Source: Candidatus Bathyarchaeota archaeon (GTDB lineage: Archaea; Thermoproteota; Bathyarchaeia; 40CM-2-53-6; FEN-987). Taken from it: a stretch of 5,960 bases of DNA. Below, piece by piece: positions 1 to 5,933 of this stretch. The notes under the pieces are model-generated. The model did no database searches, was not told where the DNA came from, and was given only the letters and a program-made list of their open reading frames with translations. Position 1 is the stretch's first letter, and the number at the start of each line of letters is the position of its first letter. Position numbers and translations under genes: made by a program. The DNA lies in NCBI GenBank assembly GCA_023247835.1, contig JAHFFU010000072.1, positions 1 through 5,960 of the forward strand, given 5' to 3'.

Positions 1-1070
1 TGGGGGAGACGATGCAGGCTGGTGGGGCCTCGGTCGCAATCACAGGCAGCAACCCACTCTCAACGCAAGACGATGTTGCTGCAGCGCTAGCGAATTCGGG
101 TGTGAAGGTGTACGCATGGAAGGGTGTAACGCCCGACGAGCACCGCGAAAACCTGTTTCAAGTTCTCAGCCACAGACCACACATACTAATTGATGATGGG
201 GCCGAGCTTTCCGTGGCCGTGCACACAGACAAGAAGGAGCTACTGGGACAGGTGCTTGGAGCATGCGAAGAAACCACTACTGGCGTTCACCGGTACAGAG
301 CGATGGAAAAGGATGGGTCGCTCAAGTATCCCGTGATAGCGGTGAACGACGCATATACCAAGTTCCTCTTCGACAGCCAACATGGAACAGGCCAATCAGC
401 TCTGGAGGGAATTATGCGAGCCACAAACATGCTCATCGCAGGAAAAACAGTTGTAGTAGCCGGCTACGGCTGGGTGGGGCGTGGTATTGCCTTGAGAGCT
501 AAAGGGCTCGGGGCAAATGTCGTTGTATCTGAGGTTGACCCGGTGAGGGCTTTGGAGGCAGCCATGGAAGGCTACCGCCTAATGACAATGAACGAGGCCG
601 CCAAGATTGGAGACATATTCATCACCGCCACGGGCTGCAAATCAATCATAACCAAACAGAATTTCGAGGAGATGAAGGATGGTGCGATCCTTGCGAACGC
701 AGGGCACTTCGACGTCGAAATCGAGGTCAAGCAACTCCGCGACACTGCAAAGGAAGTTCGGATGGCAAGACAAAATGTGGAAGAATTCAAGATGAAGGAC
801 GGGAGGCGCCTCTACCTCATAGCGGAGGGACGCTTGGTGAACTTAGCGGCGGCAGACGGCCATCCGGCTGAGGTAATGGACATGAGCTTTGCCGACCAAG
901 CACTCGCGGCTGAGCATTTGGTGAAAAACAAGGGTAAGCTTCAACCGAAAGTCTACGGGATGCCATTGGACATCGATAAGGAAGTCGCGAGGCTGTGGCT
1001 TGATAGTCACGGGTTGAAGATCGATAGCCTCAGCGAAGAACAAGTCAGCTATCTTACGTCCTGGCACTAG
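1..1070 (+). CDS. ahcY: S-adenosylhomocysteine hydrolase (adenosylhomocysteinase), 5'-truncated by window edge
   Basis: This enzyme reversibly splits S-adenosylhomocysteine into adenosine and homocysteine in the cytoplasm, removing the product that inhibits methyltransferases; it uses tightly bound NAD. The reading frame is open to the left edge (Gly-Glu-Thr precede the Met codon at 12), so that Met is internal and about 60 N-terminal residues are missing. Counting from that Met, the substrate-side motifs are IDDG (60-63), EETTTG (86-91), [10 protein letters not shown] (112-121, with the catalytic Lys117 and Asp121) and NAGHFDVE (229-236, His232). The NAD-binding Rossmann motif GYGWVGRG is at 151-158, and AEGRLVNL is at 271-278. 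The protein ends in YLTSWH, so it lacks the C-terminal Lys/Tyr tail of eukaryotic enzymes, as in archaeal and Thermotoga forms. The residue after catalytic Asp121 is Ser where human and Thermotoga enzymes have Asn. Identification is very secure. Its stop is 1 nt from the stop of the convergent gene. Confidence 0.97.
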   Translation, partial: GETMQAGGASVAITGSNPLSTQDDVAAALANSGVKVYAWKGVTPDEHRENLFQVLSHRPHILIDDGAELSVAVHTDKKELLGQVLGACEETTTGVHRYRAMEKDGSLKYPVIAVNDAYTKFLFDSQHGTGQSALEGIMRATNMLIAGKTVVVAGYGWVGRGIALRAKGLGANVVVSEVDPVRALEAAMEGYRLMTMNEAAKIGDIFITATGCKSIITKQNFEEMKDGAILANAGHFDVEIEVKQLRDTAKEVRMARQNVEEFKMKDGRRLYLIAEGRLVNLAAADGHPAEVMDMSFADQALAAEHLVKNKGKLQPKVYGMPLDIDKEVARLWLDSHGLKIDSLSEEQVSYLTSWH

Positions 1071-1074
1071 CCTA
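1068..1074. other. Convergent gene junction, stop codons 1 nt apart
   Basis: The + strand stop TAG (1068-1070) and the - strand stop TAG (read from 1074-1072) are separated by a single C, inside a small CTAG-C-CTAG repeat. There is no intergenic space, no T-run on either side and no hairpin that I can see. Transcription ends must therefore lie inside, or run through, the opposing coding sequence, giving overlapping 3' ends. Confidence 0.85.
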
Positions 1075-1350
1075 GCCAAGGATCTTCCTAACGACCTGCC
1101 TCGTCGGTGCGTAGACCAGTCGCGCTAGTGACATCAGGCGGTCGCTCCGGGCCACAATTGTGACCACCGGTGCGCTGAACACGTAGTACAGCTTCAGAAA
1201 GTTGAACGCGAAAACAAACTTCAAGACGTTCCTTTCGCGGAAATCCTTCAGAGACAGAACTTCGCTTCTTAAACGAATCTCCGCATATCCTTCTGCTCGG
1301 GTACTCATCTCATTGAACCAAGCAATGAAGGTAGGTCTACCTTCCGTCAT
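1072..1350 (-). CDS. Small protein resembling the C-terminal half of CFI-box (CFI-box-CTERM) proteins, Cys box absent
   Basis: A 92-residue protein, last gene of the - strand cluster. The start is well supported: ATG at 1350 has GGAGG 8 nt upstream (1359-1363), and Met15 has no such signal. The N-terminal ~25 residues are polar; residues 42-67 form a hydrophobic segment rich in Phe, Val and Leu that may lie in or on the membrane; the C-terminus is basic (TRQVVRKILG). From memory of the family, the pattern V-x-x-L-K-x-F-R-x-x-x-V-L (31-43), then NFLKLYYVFSAPV (50-62), IARSDRL (65-71) and a closing arginine-rich helix matches what follows the Cys-Phe-Ile-Ala-Thr-Ala box in CFI-box C-terminal modules common in archaea. 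The box and its Cys are not present; only a stray FIA (8-10) remains. It could be a degenerate or specialised relative, or an unrelated small membrane-associated protein. Function is unknown. The gene lies 30 nt after the XPF nuclease gene. Confidence 0.6.
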   Translation of the reverse strand: MTEGRPTFIAWFNEMSTRAEGYAEIRLRSEVLSLKDFRERNVLKFVFAFNFLKLYYVFSAPVVTIVARSDRLMSLARLVYAPTRQVVRKILG

Positions 1351-1358
1351 TCTTTACG

Positions 1359-1363
1359 CCTCC
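1359..1363 (-). promoter_or_regulatory. Shine-Dalgarno GGAGG for the 92-residue protein
   Basis: GGAGG on the - strand, complementary to the CCTCC of the 16S rRNA tail, 8 nt before the ATG at 1350. It is among the strongest ribosome sites in the window, fixes the start and argues that this small open frame is really translated. Confidence 0.8.
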
Positions 1364-1380
1364 GTGTTCTATTGGAATGC

Positions 1381-2058
1381 TCAGGCGAGCCTTGTCTGCC
1401 TCACAGAGCCGCGGGGAAATTCGGCGTCCAGCAATTCCTGAATTTTTGCGGCCCGTGCATATCCTATCCCGCCCTTGACGGCTAGTTCCACACGTGATGC
1501 CCGAAAGACGTTGCGAACGGTACCAAATGACGCAAGTAGCTTCTCCCCGAGCTTGGGGCCAATTGCGGGCAGACTCCCAAGGAGAGATAGCTGCCAGTCC
1601 TTGGTTGTTGCCATCCTAGGCTTCTTAACTAGCAATGGCCTAGCGGCTCCAGCCCTTCCACGTGGCTTACTCGCTAGCACATGGAGTAGGTCCGCGGTTT
1701 GTTCCCGGTCCAACGTAAAGAACACTTTAAAATCAAAATTCAGGGCCAAAGCAAGTAACGTCCCCCAGTAAACTCGCGGATTTCGAAGATCAGCCAGCAC
1801 CTCTTGGATGTCTCCCTCCACAATGAGCAAATAATCTATGTAAGAGCGGGAGATACGTTGCGCCTGGTCAAATAGCCTGCCACCGTATAGGGATGATATG
1901 AAGTCACGTGCGGTTTTTCTCTCGACCGCATACTCAGCAACAACATAATCTCCAACATCAAGGGTCCTCATCTGAACGTACAGCCCCTTCCTCCGTAACA
2001 TCTCCGGAATTCCCGACGCTGCTTCCCGGCTGTCTACGACTATTCTAGCGAATGGCAT
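1381..2058 (-). CDS. xpf: XPF/ERCC4-family structure-specific endonuclease, short helicase-less form
   Basis: A 225-residue DNA repair nuclease expected to cut branched DNA (3' flaps, forks) as a dimer. The N-terminal ERCC4 nuclease domain spans about 5-128: VVDSRE (7-12) gives Asp9, Arg11 and Glu12; GDY (36-38) and VERKTARD (46-53 region) give the family signature GD-Xn-ERK-X3-D with Glu47, Arg48, Lys49 and Asp52; GGRLFDQ (59-65) and LLIVEGD (77-83) complete the fold. A basic linker (131-150) leads to a tandem helix-hairpin-helix domain (about 156-212) with LPAIGPKLGEKLL (163-175) and GGIGYARAAKI (196-206). There is no helicase domain, as in the crenarchaeal and thaumarchaeal enzymes rather than euryarchaeal Hef. 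Those short forms usually need PCNA, but no complete PCNA-binding box is visible at the C-terminus, which ends in QTRLA. The ATG at 2058 has AGGT about 5 nt upstream (2064-2067). It follows ecfT by 39 nt; no functional link to the transporter is evident. Confidence 0.93.
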   Translation of the reverse strand: MPFARIVVDSREAASGIPEMLRRKGLYVQMRTLDVGDYVVAEYAVERKTARDFISSLYGGRLFDQAQRISRSYIDYLLIVEGDIQEVLADLRNPRVYWGTLLALALNFDFKVFFTLDREQTADLLHVLASKPRGRAGAARPLLVKKPRMATTKDWQLSLLGSLPAIGPKLGEKLLASFGTVRNVFRASRVELAVKGGIGYARAAKIQELLDAEFPRGSVRQTRLA

Positions 2059-2097
2059 GTTTGACCTGGCCTGATGAAGGAAAGATGGGACGGTCGC

Positions 2098-2874
2098 TTA
2101 GAAAAGTCGTGGTATTTGGATGGGTACAACCAAGTTGGGTAACAGAACGTAATAGTGGACGTAGAGCGCGAGCCCCAAACCGATTATGGTGACAATTATA
2201 ATGAGGTAATCGGGCAGGCGCATTTTCAAAGTGACTATCGGAGTTCTTTTCTCAGTCGCACCGAAGGCACGTGACTCCAGAGCCTCTGCGAGTTCAACGC
2301 TCCTTCTTATGGCCGAGATTATGAGGGGAATGAGAATTGGGATGTAGTTTCGAATGCGTTTCATGATGTTCCCCTTATCAAGTTCGAGCCCCCTGGAGCG
2401 CTGGGCATCAACAACGGTTTGTGCGTCTATTGCCATCGTCGGCACGAGTCTCACGGCTGTAGTGAAGGTGAATGAGATTGAGTAGGGCACGTGTATCTGT
2501 TCCAGCGCGAGACCGAGGTCGTCTGCAGATGTCGTCATGAAGAAGAACGAGAACGCGGACATTATTGCAAAGAAACGGGTTGCAAAAGCTATTGAAGAAA
2601 CCAGGGGTGTCCCAAAAATCATGTTCATAACGAAGATGAACCCTCCCAAGAACAGCCCGCCGCGCATGGTGCTCAGCCATCTCCTTACAGTCTTCGCTAG
2701 AAGGACTCCGGGCACTTGCGCGAAGAAGATTACTAGTAACGCAAAGATGTTAGTGAACAGAAGGGCCGCCACGAAGAAGCCAACGGTGAGAATGAACTTC
2801 GCCCTGGGGTCTAGCCTGTGAATTGGGCTGTCCATTCTGGTGAACTTGAAACCTTCAACAAACCTTAGGGACAA
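2098..2874 (-). CDS. ecfT: ECF transporter transmembrane coupling protein EcfT
   Basis: A 258-residue membrane scaffold that joins a substrate-binding S protein to the two ATPases and transmits the power stroke for vitamin or metal uptake. The N-terminus carries the family's SPIHRLDPRAK motif (16-26). Hydrophobic membrane segments lie at about 28-51, 73-90, 98-113, 178-190 and 222-246. The long cytoplasmic coupling helices carry the two Ala-Arg-Gly-type motifs that dock into the ATPase grooves: QRSRG (158-162) and ESRAFG (200-205), each with the key Arg but Ser in place of Ala. The start is a TTG at 2874, 7 nt after the stop of the preceding ATPase gene; the sequence GGCAGTGA overlapping that stop is a weak ribosome site. 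An ATG at codon 14 is the alternative, but it would remove the FKF segment just before SPIHRL and has no ribosome site. Length and topology are normal for EcfT. Confidence 0.93.
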   Translation of the reverse strand: MSLRFVEGFKFTRMDSPIHRLDPRAKFILTVGFFVAALLFTNIFALLVIFFAQVPGVLLAKTVRRWLSTMRGGLFLGGFIFVMNMIFGTPLVSSIAFATRFFAIMSAFSFFFMTTSADDLGLALEQIHVPYSISFTFTTAVRLVPTMAIDAQTVVDAQRSRGLELDKGNIMKRIRNYIPILIPLIISAIRRSVELAEALESRAFGATEKRTPIVTLKMRLPDYLIIIVTIIGLGLALYVHYYVLLPNLVVPIQIPRLF

Positions 2875-2881
2875 TTTGATT

Positions 2882-3730
2882 TCACTGCCTTTGAGATGGC
2901 GCCCGGGCTTCCACTCTTTCTTTCAATTTTCCTGAGAGAAATCCCTTGGCAGAATAAGCGTCTATGATGTTGAGGGGGGGACCAAAGTCATTGAGGGTTT
3001 TCATTAACGTCGCGATCTGGGGCATGACAAGGGATGCCCGGTCGACAACGGGGTTATTTGTGAGAATTTGAGCGGCCGGCCCGTCAGCGATGATGCTCCC
3101 CCGGGACAACAGGACGACTCGGGGTTTGCACTCAGCCACGAATTCGACATCGTGGGTTACTATGACCACTGTTTTTCCTTGCGATATGAGTTGGACAATG
3201 AAGTTCCTTAGTCGGTCCTTCTGCAGATAGTCTTGGCCAATAGTTGGTTCATCCATTATCACATGTTTAGGGTCCCAGGCAAGAATCGCTGCGAGGGCGA
3301 CGCGTTTCCTTTCCCCGCCGCTAAGAACGAACGGGGAGGACTTCTCATAGCGGTCTAAATCCAGAGCCGTGAGGAGGTTAGTAACTCTTCGCTGAATACT
3401 GTCTTCCTTGAAGCCGAAATTTCTAAGCGAGAAGGCCAGTTCCTCGGCGACAGTTTCAGCGAATAACTGGTGGTCGGGGTTTTGAAAAATGAGGCCCACA
3501 TTTCTTGAAAGCTGCGCCACGGATTTCTCGCGGGTGTTAACTCCGTCAACAAGTACTTGTCCCTGCGTGGGTTTTAGGAGGCCGTTGAACATCTTGACGA
3601 GTGTTGTCTTGCCTGCGCCGTTCTCTCCCATTATCGCAATGAACTCGCCATCGTTGATCTGCAGGTTAGCGCTTTGGAGAACTTCTGATCCGGTCGTATA
3701 GTGGAAGCTGACGTTCTCGACTGAGATCAT
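2882..3730 (-). CDS. ecfA2: ECF transporter ATP-binding protein (second ATPase, EcfA2-like)
   Basis: A 282-residue cytoplasmic ABC ATPase that forms a heterodimer with the preceding ATPase and powers EcfT. Motifs in order: Walker A GENGAGKTT (35-43), Q-loop FQNPDHQLF (82-90), signature LSGGERKR (136-143), Walker B HVIMDEPT (156-163) with Glu161, D-loop GQD (165-167) and switch His193 in VTHD. The FQNP-x-x-QLF form of the Q-loop is the hallmark of ECF ATPases as against ordinary ABC importers. A C-terminal extension of about 65 residues after the ABC fold is divergent and ends in a basic, polar tail. All catalytic residues are present. The ATG at 3730 overlaps the previous gene's TGA as ATGA, with AAGGAGG 11 nt upstream, so the two ATPases should be made in matched amounts. 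The A1/A2 naming is by gene order and is not certain. Confidence 0.94.
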   Translation of the reverse strand: MISVENVSFHYTTGSEVLQSANLQINDGEFIAIMGENGAGKTTLVKMFNGLLKPTQGQVLVDGVNTREKSVAQLSRNVGLIFQNPDHQLFAETVAEELAFSLRNFGFKEDSIQRRVTNLLTALDLDRYEKSSPFVLSGGERKRVALAAILAWDPKHVIMDEPTIGQDYLQKDRLRNFIVQLISQGKTVVIVTHDVEFVAECKPRVVLLSRGSIIADGPAAQILTNNPVVDRASLVMPQIATLMKTLNDFGPPLNIIDAYSAKGFLSGKLKERVEARAPSQRQ

Positions 3731-4566
3731 TGAGTTAGTAGCCTCCTTAGCTCGGCGGATGCTTCTTCAACTGTGATAGGATTTGTTACGTGGACTCCAT
3801 CGCTTCGGAGAAGATGGAACAGCATCGTGACTTTGGGGAGGCCAATTCCGATTAGGCGCGCGTTGTCGTCATAGACCTGCCGAGGGGGTCCGTCTAGCGC
3901 AATTTTTCCTTTATCCATCACGACGACTCGGTCGGCGTATCTGGACACTACGTCAAGCCTGTGTTCCACGAGCAGCGTGGTTAGTTGGAGTTCGCGGTTT
4001 AGTTTGGCTATTACTTCAACTATTTCTTCGGCTGATTTCGGGTCGAGGAAAGATGTGGGCTCGTCTAGAACGAGTATGCTTGGGCGCATGGCTAGGACGC
4101 CTGCTATGGCTGCGCGTTGCTGTTGGCCCCCGGAGAGCTCATACGGGGCCTTGTTGCGAATGTCAAGGATTCCCGTGGCATCCATAGCCCAGCGAACTCT
4201 TTCCGTCGCTTCTTCCTTGGCTATGCCGAGATTTTCCAATCCGAATGCGACATCTCTCTCGACCGAGAGCGAGAAGAGTTGGTTCTCAGGGTTTTGGAAC
4301 ACGAAACCCACATGGGTTGCCAACTGCGCCGTAGACATTCCGCTGACATTGAGCCCGTCGGCTTCGAGCTCTCCTCTCAACTCTCCCGAATAGAAATTGG
4401 GGATCAGCCCGTTCAAGCATCTGCAGAAAGTGGTTTTGCCACACCCGCTGGGGCCTGTTAGGATTACGAATTCGCCTTTCTTTATCGAAATATTGATGTC
4501 TTCCATTGACGGCTTTTCGGCACCCGCATAAGTAAATGAAAGGTTCTTGGCTGCGATTGCCGGCAA
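3727..4566 (-). CDS. ecfA1: ECF transporter ATP-binding protein (first ATPase, EcfA1-like)
   Basis: A 279-residue ABC ATPase, partner of the next gene product in the ECF energising module at the cytoplasmic face of the membrane. Motifs: Walker A GPSGCGKTT (38-46), the NGLIPNFYSGELRGE stretch (52-66) typical of this ATPase branch, Q-loop FQNPENQLFS (90-99), signature LSGGQQQR (144-151), Walker B ILVLDEPT (164-171) with Glu169, D-loop FLD (173-175) and switch His202 in VEHR. It is intact and of normal length. The start is TTG at 4566: no ATG or GTG lies in frame between it and an upstream in-frame stop, and AGGGG (4576-4580) lies 9 nt ahead. The gene begins 27 nt after the DHH gene and overlaps the second ATPase by 4 nt. 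No gene for a substrate-binding S component is in the window, so the transported compound cannot be inferred. Confidence 0.94.
   Translation of the reverse strand: MPAIAAKNLSFTYAGAEKPSMEDINISIKKGEFVILTGPSGCGKTTFCRCLNGLIPNFYSGELRGELEADGLNVSGMSTAQLATHVGFVFQNPENQLFSLSVERDVAFGLENLGIAKEEATERVRWAMDATGILDIRNKAPYELSGGQQQRAAIAGVLAMRPSILVLDEPTSFLDPKSAEEIVEVIAKLNRELQLTTLLVEHRLDVVSRYADRVVVMDKGKIALDGPPRQVYDDNARLIGIGLPKVTMLFHLLRSDGVHVTNPITVEEASAELRRLLTQ
3742..3748 (-). promoter_or_regulatory. Shine-Dalgarno AAGGAGG for the second ECF ATPase
   Basis: AAGGAGG on the - strand lies inside the last codons of the first ATPase gene, 11 nt before the ATG of the second. The spacing is slightly long, but the match to the anti-SD is near perfect. 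Together with the ATGA stop/start overlap (3727-3730) it supports coupled, efficient translation of the second ATPase. Confidence 0.7.
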
Positions 4567-4575
4567 CGGATTGGG

Positions 4576-4580
4576 CCCCT
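4576..4580 (-). promoter_or_regulatory. Weak Shine-Dalgarno AGGGG before the TTG start of the first ECF ATPase
   Basis: AGGGG on the - strand, 9 nt before the TTG at 4566, in the 27-nt gap after the DHH gene. It is embedded in a small inverted run of C and G (CCCC-A-GGGG), which might pair and partly hide it. It supports the TTG as the true start. Confidence 0.45.
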
Positions 4581-4593
4581 GGGGATTTTCATC

Positions 4594-5652
4594 TCATTTT
4601 TGAGTAATTACCCTAGTTTGAGGTGAAGTCTGCGCATAACCGGGCGTCCCTGTATTAGGTTTTGGGGGACGCGAGAAAAATTCCCGGACTATCGCTAAAG
4701 CTACGTTCAATGCCTCATTTACGTTTCCCTTCACATTTGCCCCTGCAGCCGTCGCATGTCCGCCACCCATCCCGCTCATTCTCACTCCCAGTGGATTCGC
4801 AAGATCCGTTCCAAGATGCATTCCGGTTTGAGATGCGAACTCTCGGGTCGCGCGGAAGCTGACCGTTAAATCATCATTCCTTTTCCCAGCAACTACAGCT
4901 AAATGTGCACCCAGCGCGACGAGGGCTCGAGCGGCAGATGCATGATAAGATCCCACTTCAGAGAGCGCTACGAGCCAGTTCCCAGCGCGCTCCAATCGCA
5001 CCCTCTGAGCTGACTTTATGCGTGCTATTCTCTCGGATTCATCCATCGCGGCACGGGTAATTGCCATAGCTTCCTCAGGATCGGCGCCTGCCCGAACCAG
5101 AGCGTATGCTGATTCGAACGTCCGGCGCGTAGCTATGGATAAATGCCCAGTCTCTACGAGCAGGCCGATCAGTAACGCTTGACAAACGGCTCGACTTGGG
5201 ACGAGACGTGACTTCGCATACATCTCGAGAATCATTTCGCACGTTGAAGTTGACTTCTCGTCGCAAAGCACAAACGCCGCAGTTTTTGCGTTTGCAGGGT
5301 GAGGTGCGTGATGGTCTATCATGATTAAGGGCTTGGCAGATTGAAGGATCGGCTCCCTGAGCTTGCCCAGTTGCTGAAGGGTGTTAGTGTCCACGGTAAT
5401 GACCAAGTCCACGGCTGATACTTCCGGGTTGTCGGTCACCTCAAGGGGTACCACTTGGAGGATTTGTTTCGACAGTTTGCTTACGCCGTCAGGAGAAGTG
5501 AATGTGACTTTGATTTTTTTGTTAATTCGCCTAGCGAGGCTCGCGAAAGCGTAGGCGGAGCAGACGGCGTCGGGGTCAGAATTTTGATGGCCTATTATGA
5601 GAACTGCTTTCGTCTTCCGAAGCAGGTTAACTAGGCGGGGGTATCCTCGCAA
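4594..5652 (-). CDS. DHH/DHHA1 family phosphoesterase (NrnA/RecJ-like)
   Basis: A 352-residue metal-dependent phosphoesterase, probably acting on short oligonucleotides, nucleotide phosphates or single-stranded nucleic acid; the substrate is not known. The N-terminal DHH domain carries motif I GHQNSDPDA (21-29; His22, Asp26, Asp28), motif II ITVDTN (85-90; Asp88) and motif III IDHH (112-115). At motif IV, where the family usually has DTG, it has GLLVETGHL (163-171), so Glu167 replaces the metal-binding Asp. The C-terminal DHHA1 domain ends with GMGGGHATAAGA (294-305), the substrate-binding GGGH loop. A Pro/Thr/Gln-rich tail (329-352) follows and looks disordered. The start is TTG at 5652 with GGGAG 8 nt upstream; an in-frame stop lies two codons before it, so no longer start exists. 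It overlaps the DUF3194 gene by 22 nt. I recall this pairing from other archaea, where prefoldin beta and Pcc1 genes are often near, which hints at a conserved but unexplained partnership. Confidence 0.9.
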   Translation of the reverse strand: MRGYPRLVNLLRKTKAVLIIGHQNSDPDAVCSAYAFASLARRINKKIKVTFTSPDGVSKLSKQILQVVPLEVTDNPEVSAVDLVITVDTNTLQQLGKLREPILQSAKPLIMIDHHAPHPANAKTAAFVLCDEKSTSTCEMILEMYAKSRLVPSRAVCQALLIGLLVETGHLSIATRRTFESAYALVRAGADPEEAMAITRAAMDESERIARIKSAQRVRLERAGNWLVALSEVGSYHASAARALVALGAHLAVVAGKRNDDLTVSFRATREFASQTGMHLGTDLANPLGVRMSGMGGGHATAAGANVKGNVNEALNVALAIVREFFSRPPKPNTGTPGYAQTSPQTRVITQK

Positions 5653-5933
5653 AGGTTAAGCTCCCTAGCTTTCGCTTCAGCCGCTGAGAACGCCATATCA
5701 GTCGCTTCGTCTACAAGGGGCTCCAGGTTTTGATCGCCACTTGTGAGTTCGATTGCGACGTCAACTGAGACAAGAAGCGGTTTGTCGCCCACCGCTTCAA
5801 CCGTGACATCTAAGTCACTGATTTGCTTCACCGAAACCTTGGACAGCAGATGGTTTCGCGCAGCTTCTTGCGCGGCCTCGCAGATTTGCTCAATCTCTTC
5901 TGTTGTGGGTTTCCTCGTAAACTCAATACTCAT
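5631..5933 (-). CDS. DUF3194 family archaeal protein
   Basis: A 100-residue acidic soluble protein that I match to DUF3194, an archaea-restricted family without known function. Predicted layout by eye: helix (about 9-30, EEIEQICEAAQEAARNHLL), strand (33-46, with alternating hydrophobics), strand (52-64, LLVSVDVAIEL), long helix (70-95, alanine- and glutamate-rich), and a short acidic tail CEDTPA. There is no signal peptide, membrane segment or metal-binding cluster. The start chosen is ATG at 5933, with AGGGA (5943-5947) 9 nt upstream; the frame stays open to the window edge through a TTG at 5960, but that would add nine residues unlike the family start. It overlaps the DHH phosphoesterase gene by 22 nt, so the two are probably co-translated. 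In other archaea this gene commonly follows the prefoldin beta and KEOPS Pcc1 genes (from memory). The helix-strand-strand-helix layout could suit a small RNA-binding or Pcc1-like fold, but this is inference. Confidence 0.85.
   Translation of the reverse strand: MSIEFTRKPTTEEIEQICEAAQEAARNHLLSKVSVKQISDLDVTVEAVGDKPLLVSVDVAIELTSGDQNLEPLVDEATDMAFSAAEAKARELNLCEDTPA
5661..5665 (-). promoter_or_regulatory. Shine-Dalgarno GGGAG deciding the TTG start of the DHH gene
   Basis: GGGAG on the - strand, 8 nt before TTG at 5652 and inside the end of the DUF3194 gene. With an in-frame TAA between it and the TTG's upstream codons, it fixes the DHH start and makes the 22-nt gene overlap real rather than an annotation choice. 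Confidence 0.7.

Noticed and set aside
12..14. ATG at 12 as the true start of adenosylhomocysteinase.
   Set aside because: The frame is open to the left edge with coding-like residues, and the family has about 60 more residues including substrate-binding parts before this point.
1365..1395. The XPF nuclease ends in QTRLA, then TGA, then codons for Ala-Phe-Gln: a PCNA-binding box might be completed by stop readthrough.
   Set aside because: Only the Gln and Leu positions match; the aromatic pair is incomplete even with readthrough, and a strong ribosome site for the next gene follows at once. Chance resemblance is more likely.
2059..2097. Possible terminator or promoter between ecfT and xpf.
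   Set aside because: The 39-nt gap has only a short pyrimidine stretch (CTTTCCTTC), no hairpin, no run of T and no TATA-like box.
3977..4393. A 138-codon open frame on the + strand, opposite the first ECF ATPase gene.
   Set aside because: It lies wholly inside a confidently identified gene on the other strand, has Ser/Arg-rich composition typical of antisense frames, and shows no recognisable motif.
4597..4625. AT-rich stretch in the end of the DHH gene as an internal promoter for the ECF genes.
   Set aside because: There is a short GGTAATTAC but no good archaeal TATA box with a purine-rich BRE ahead of it, and it lies in coding sequence.
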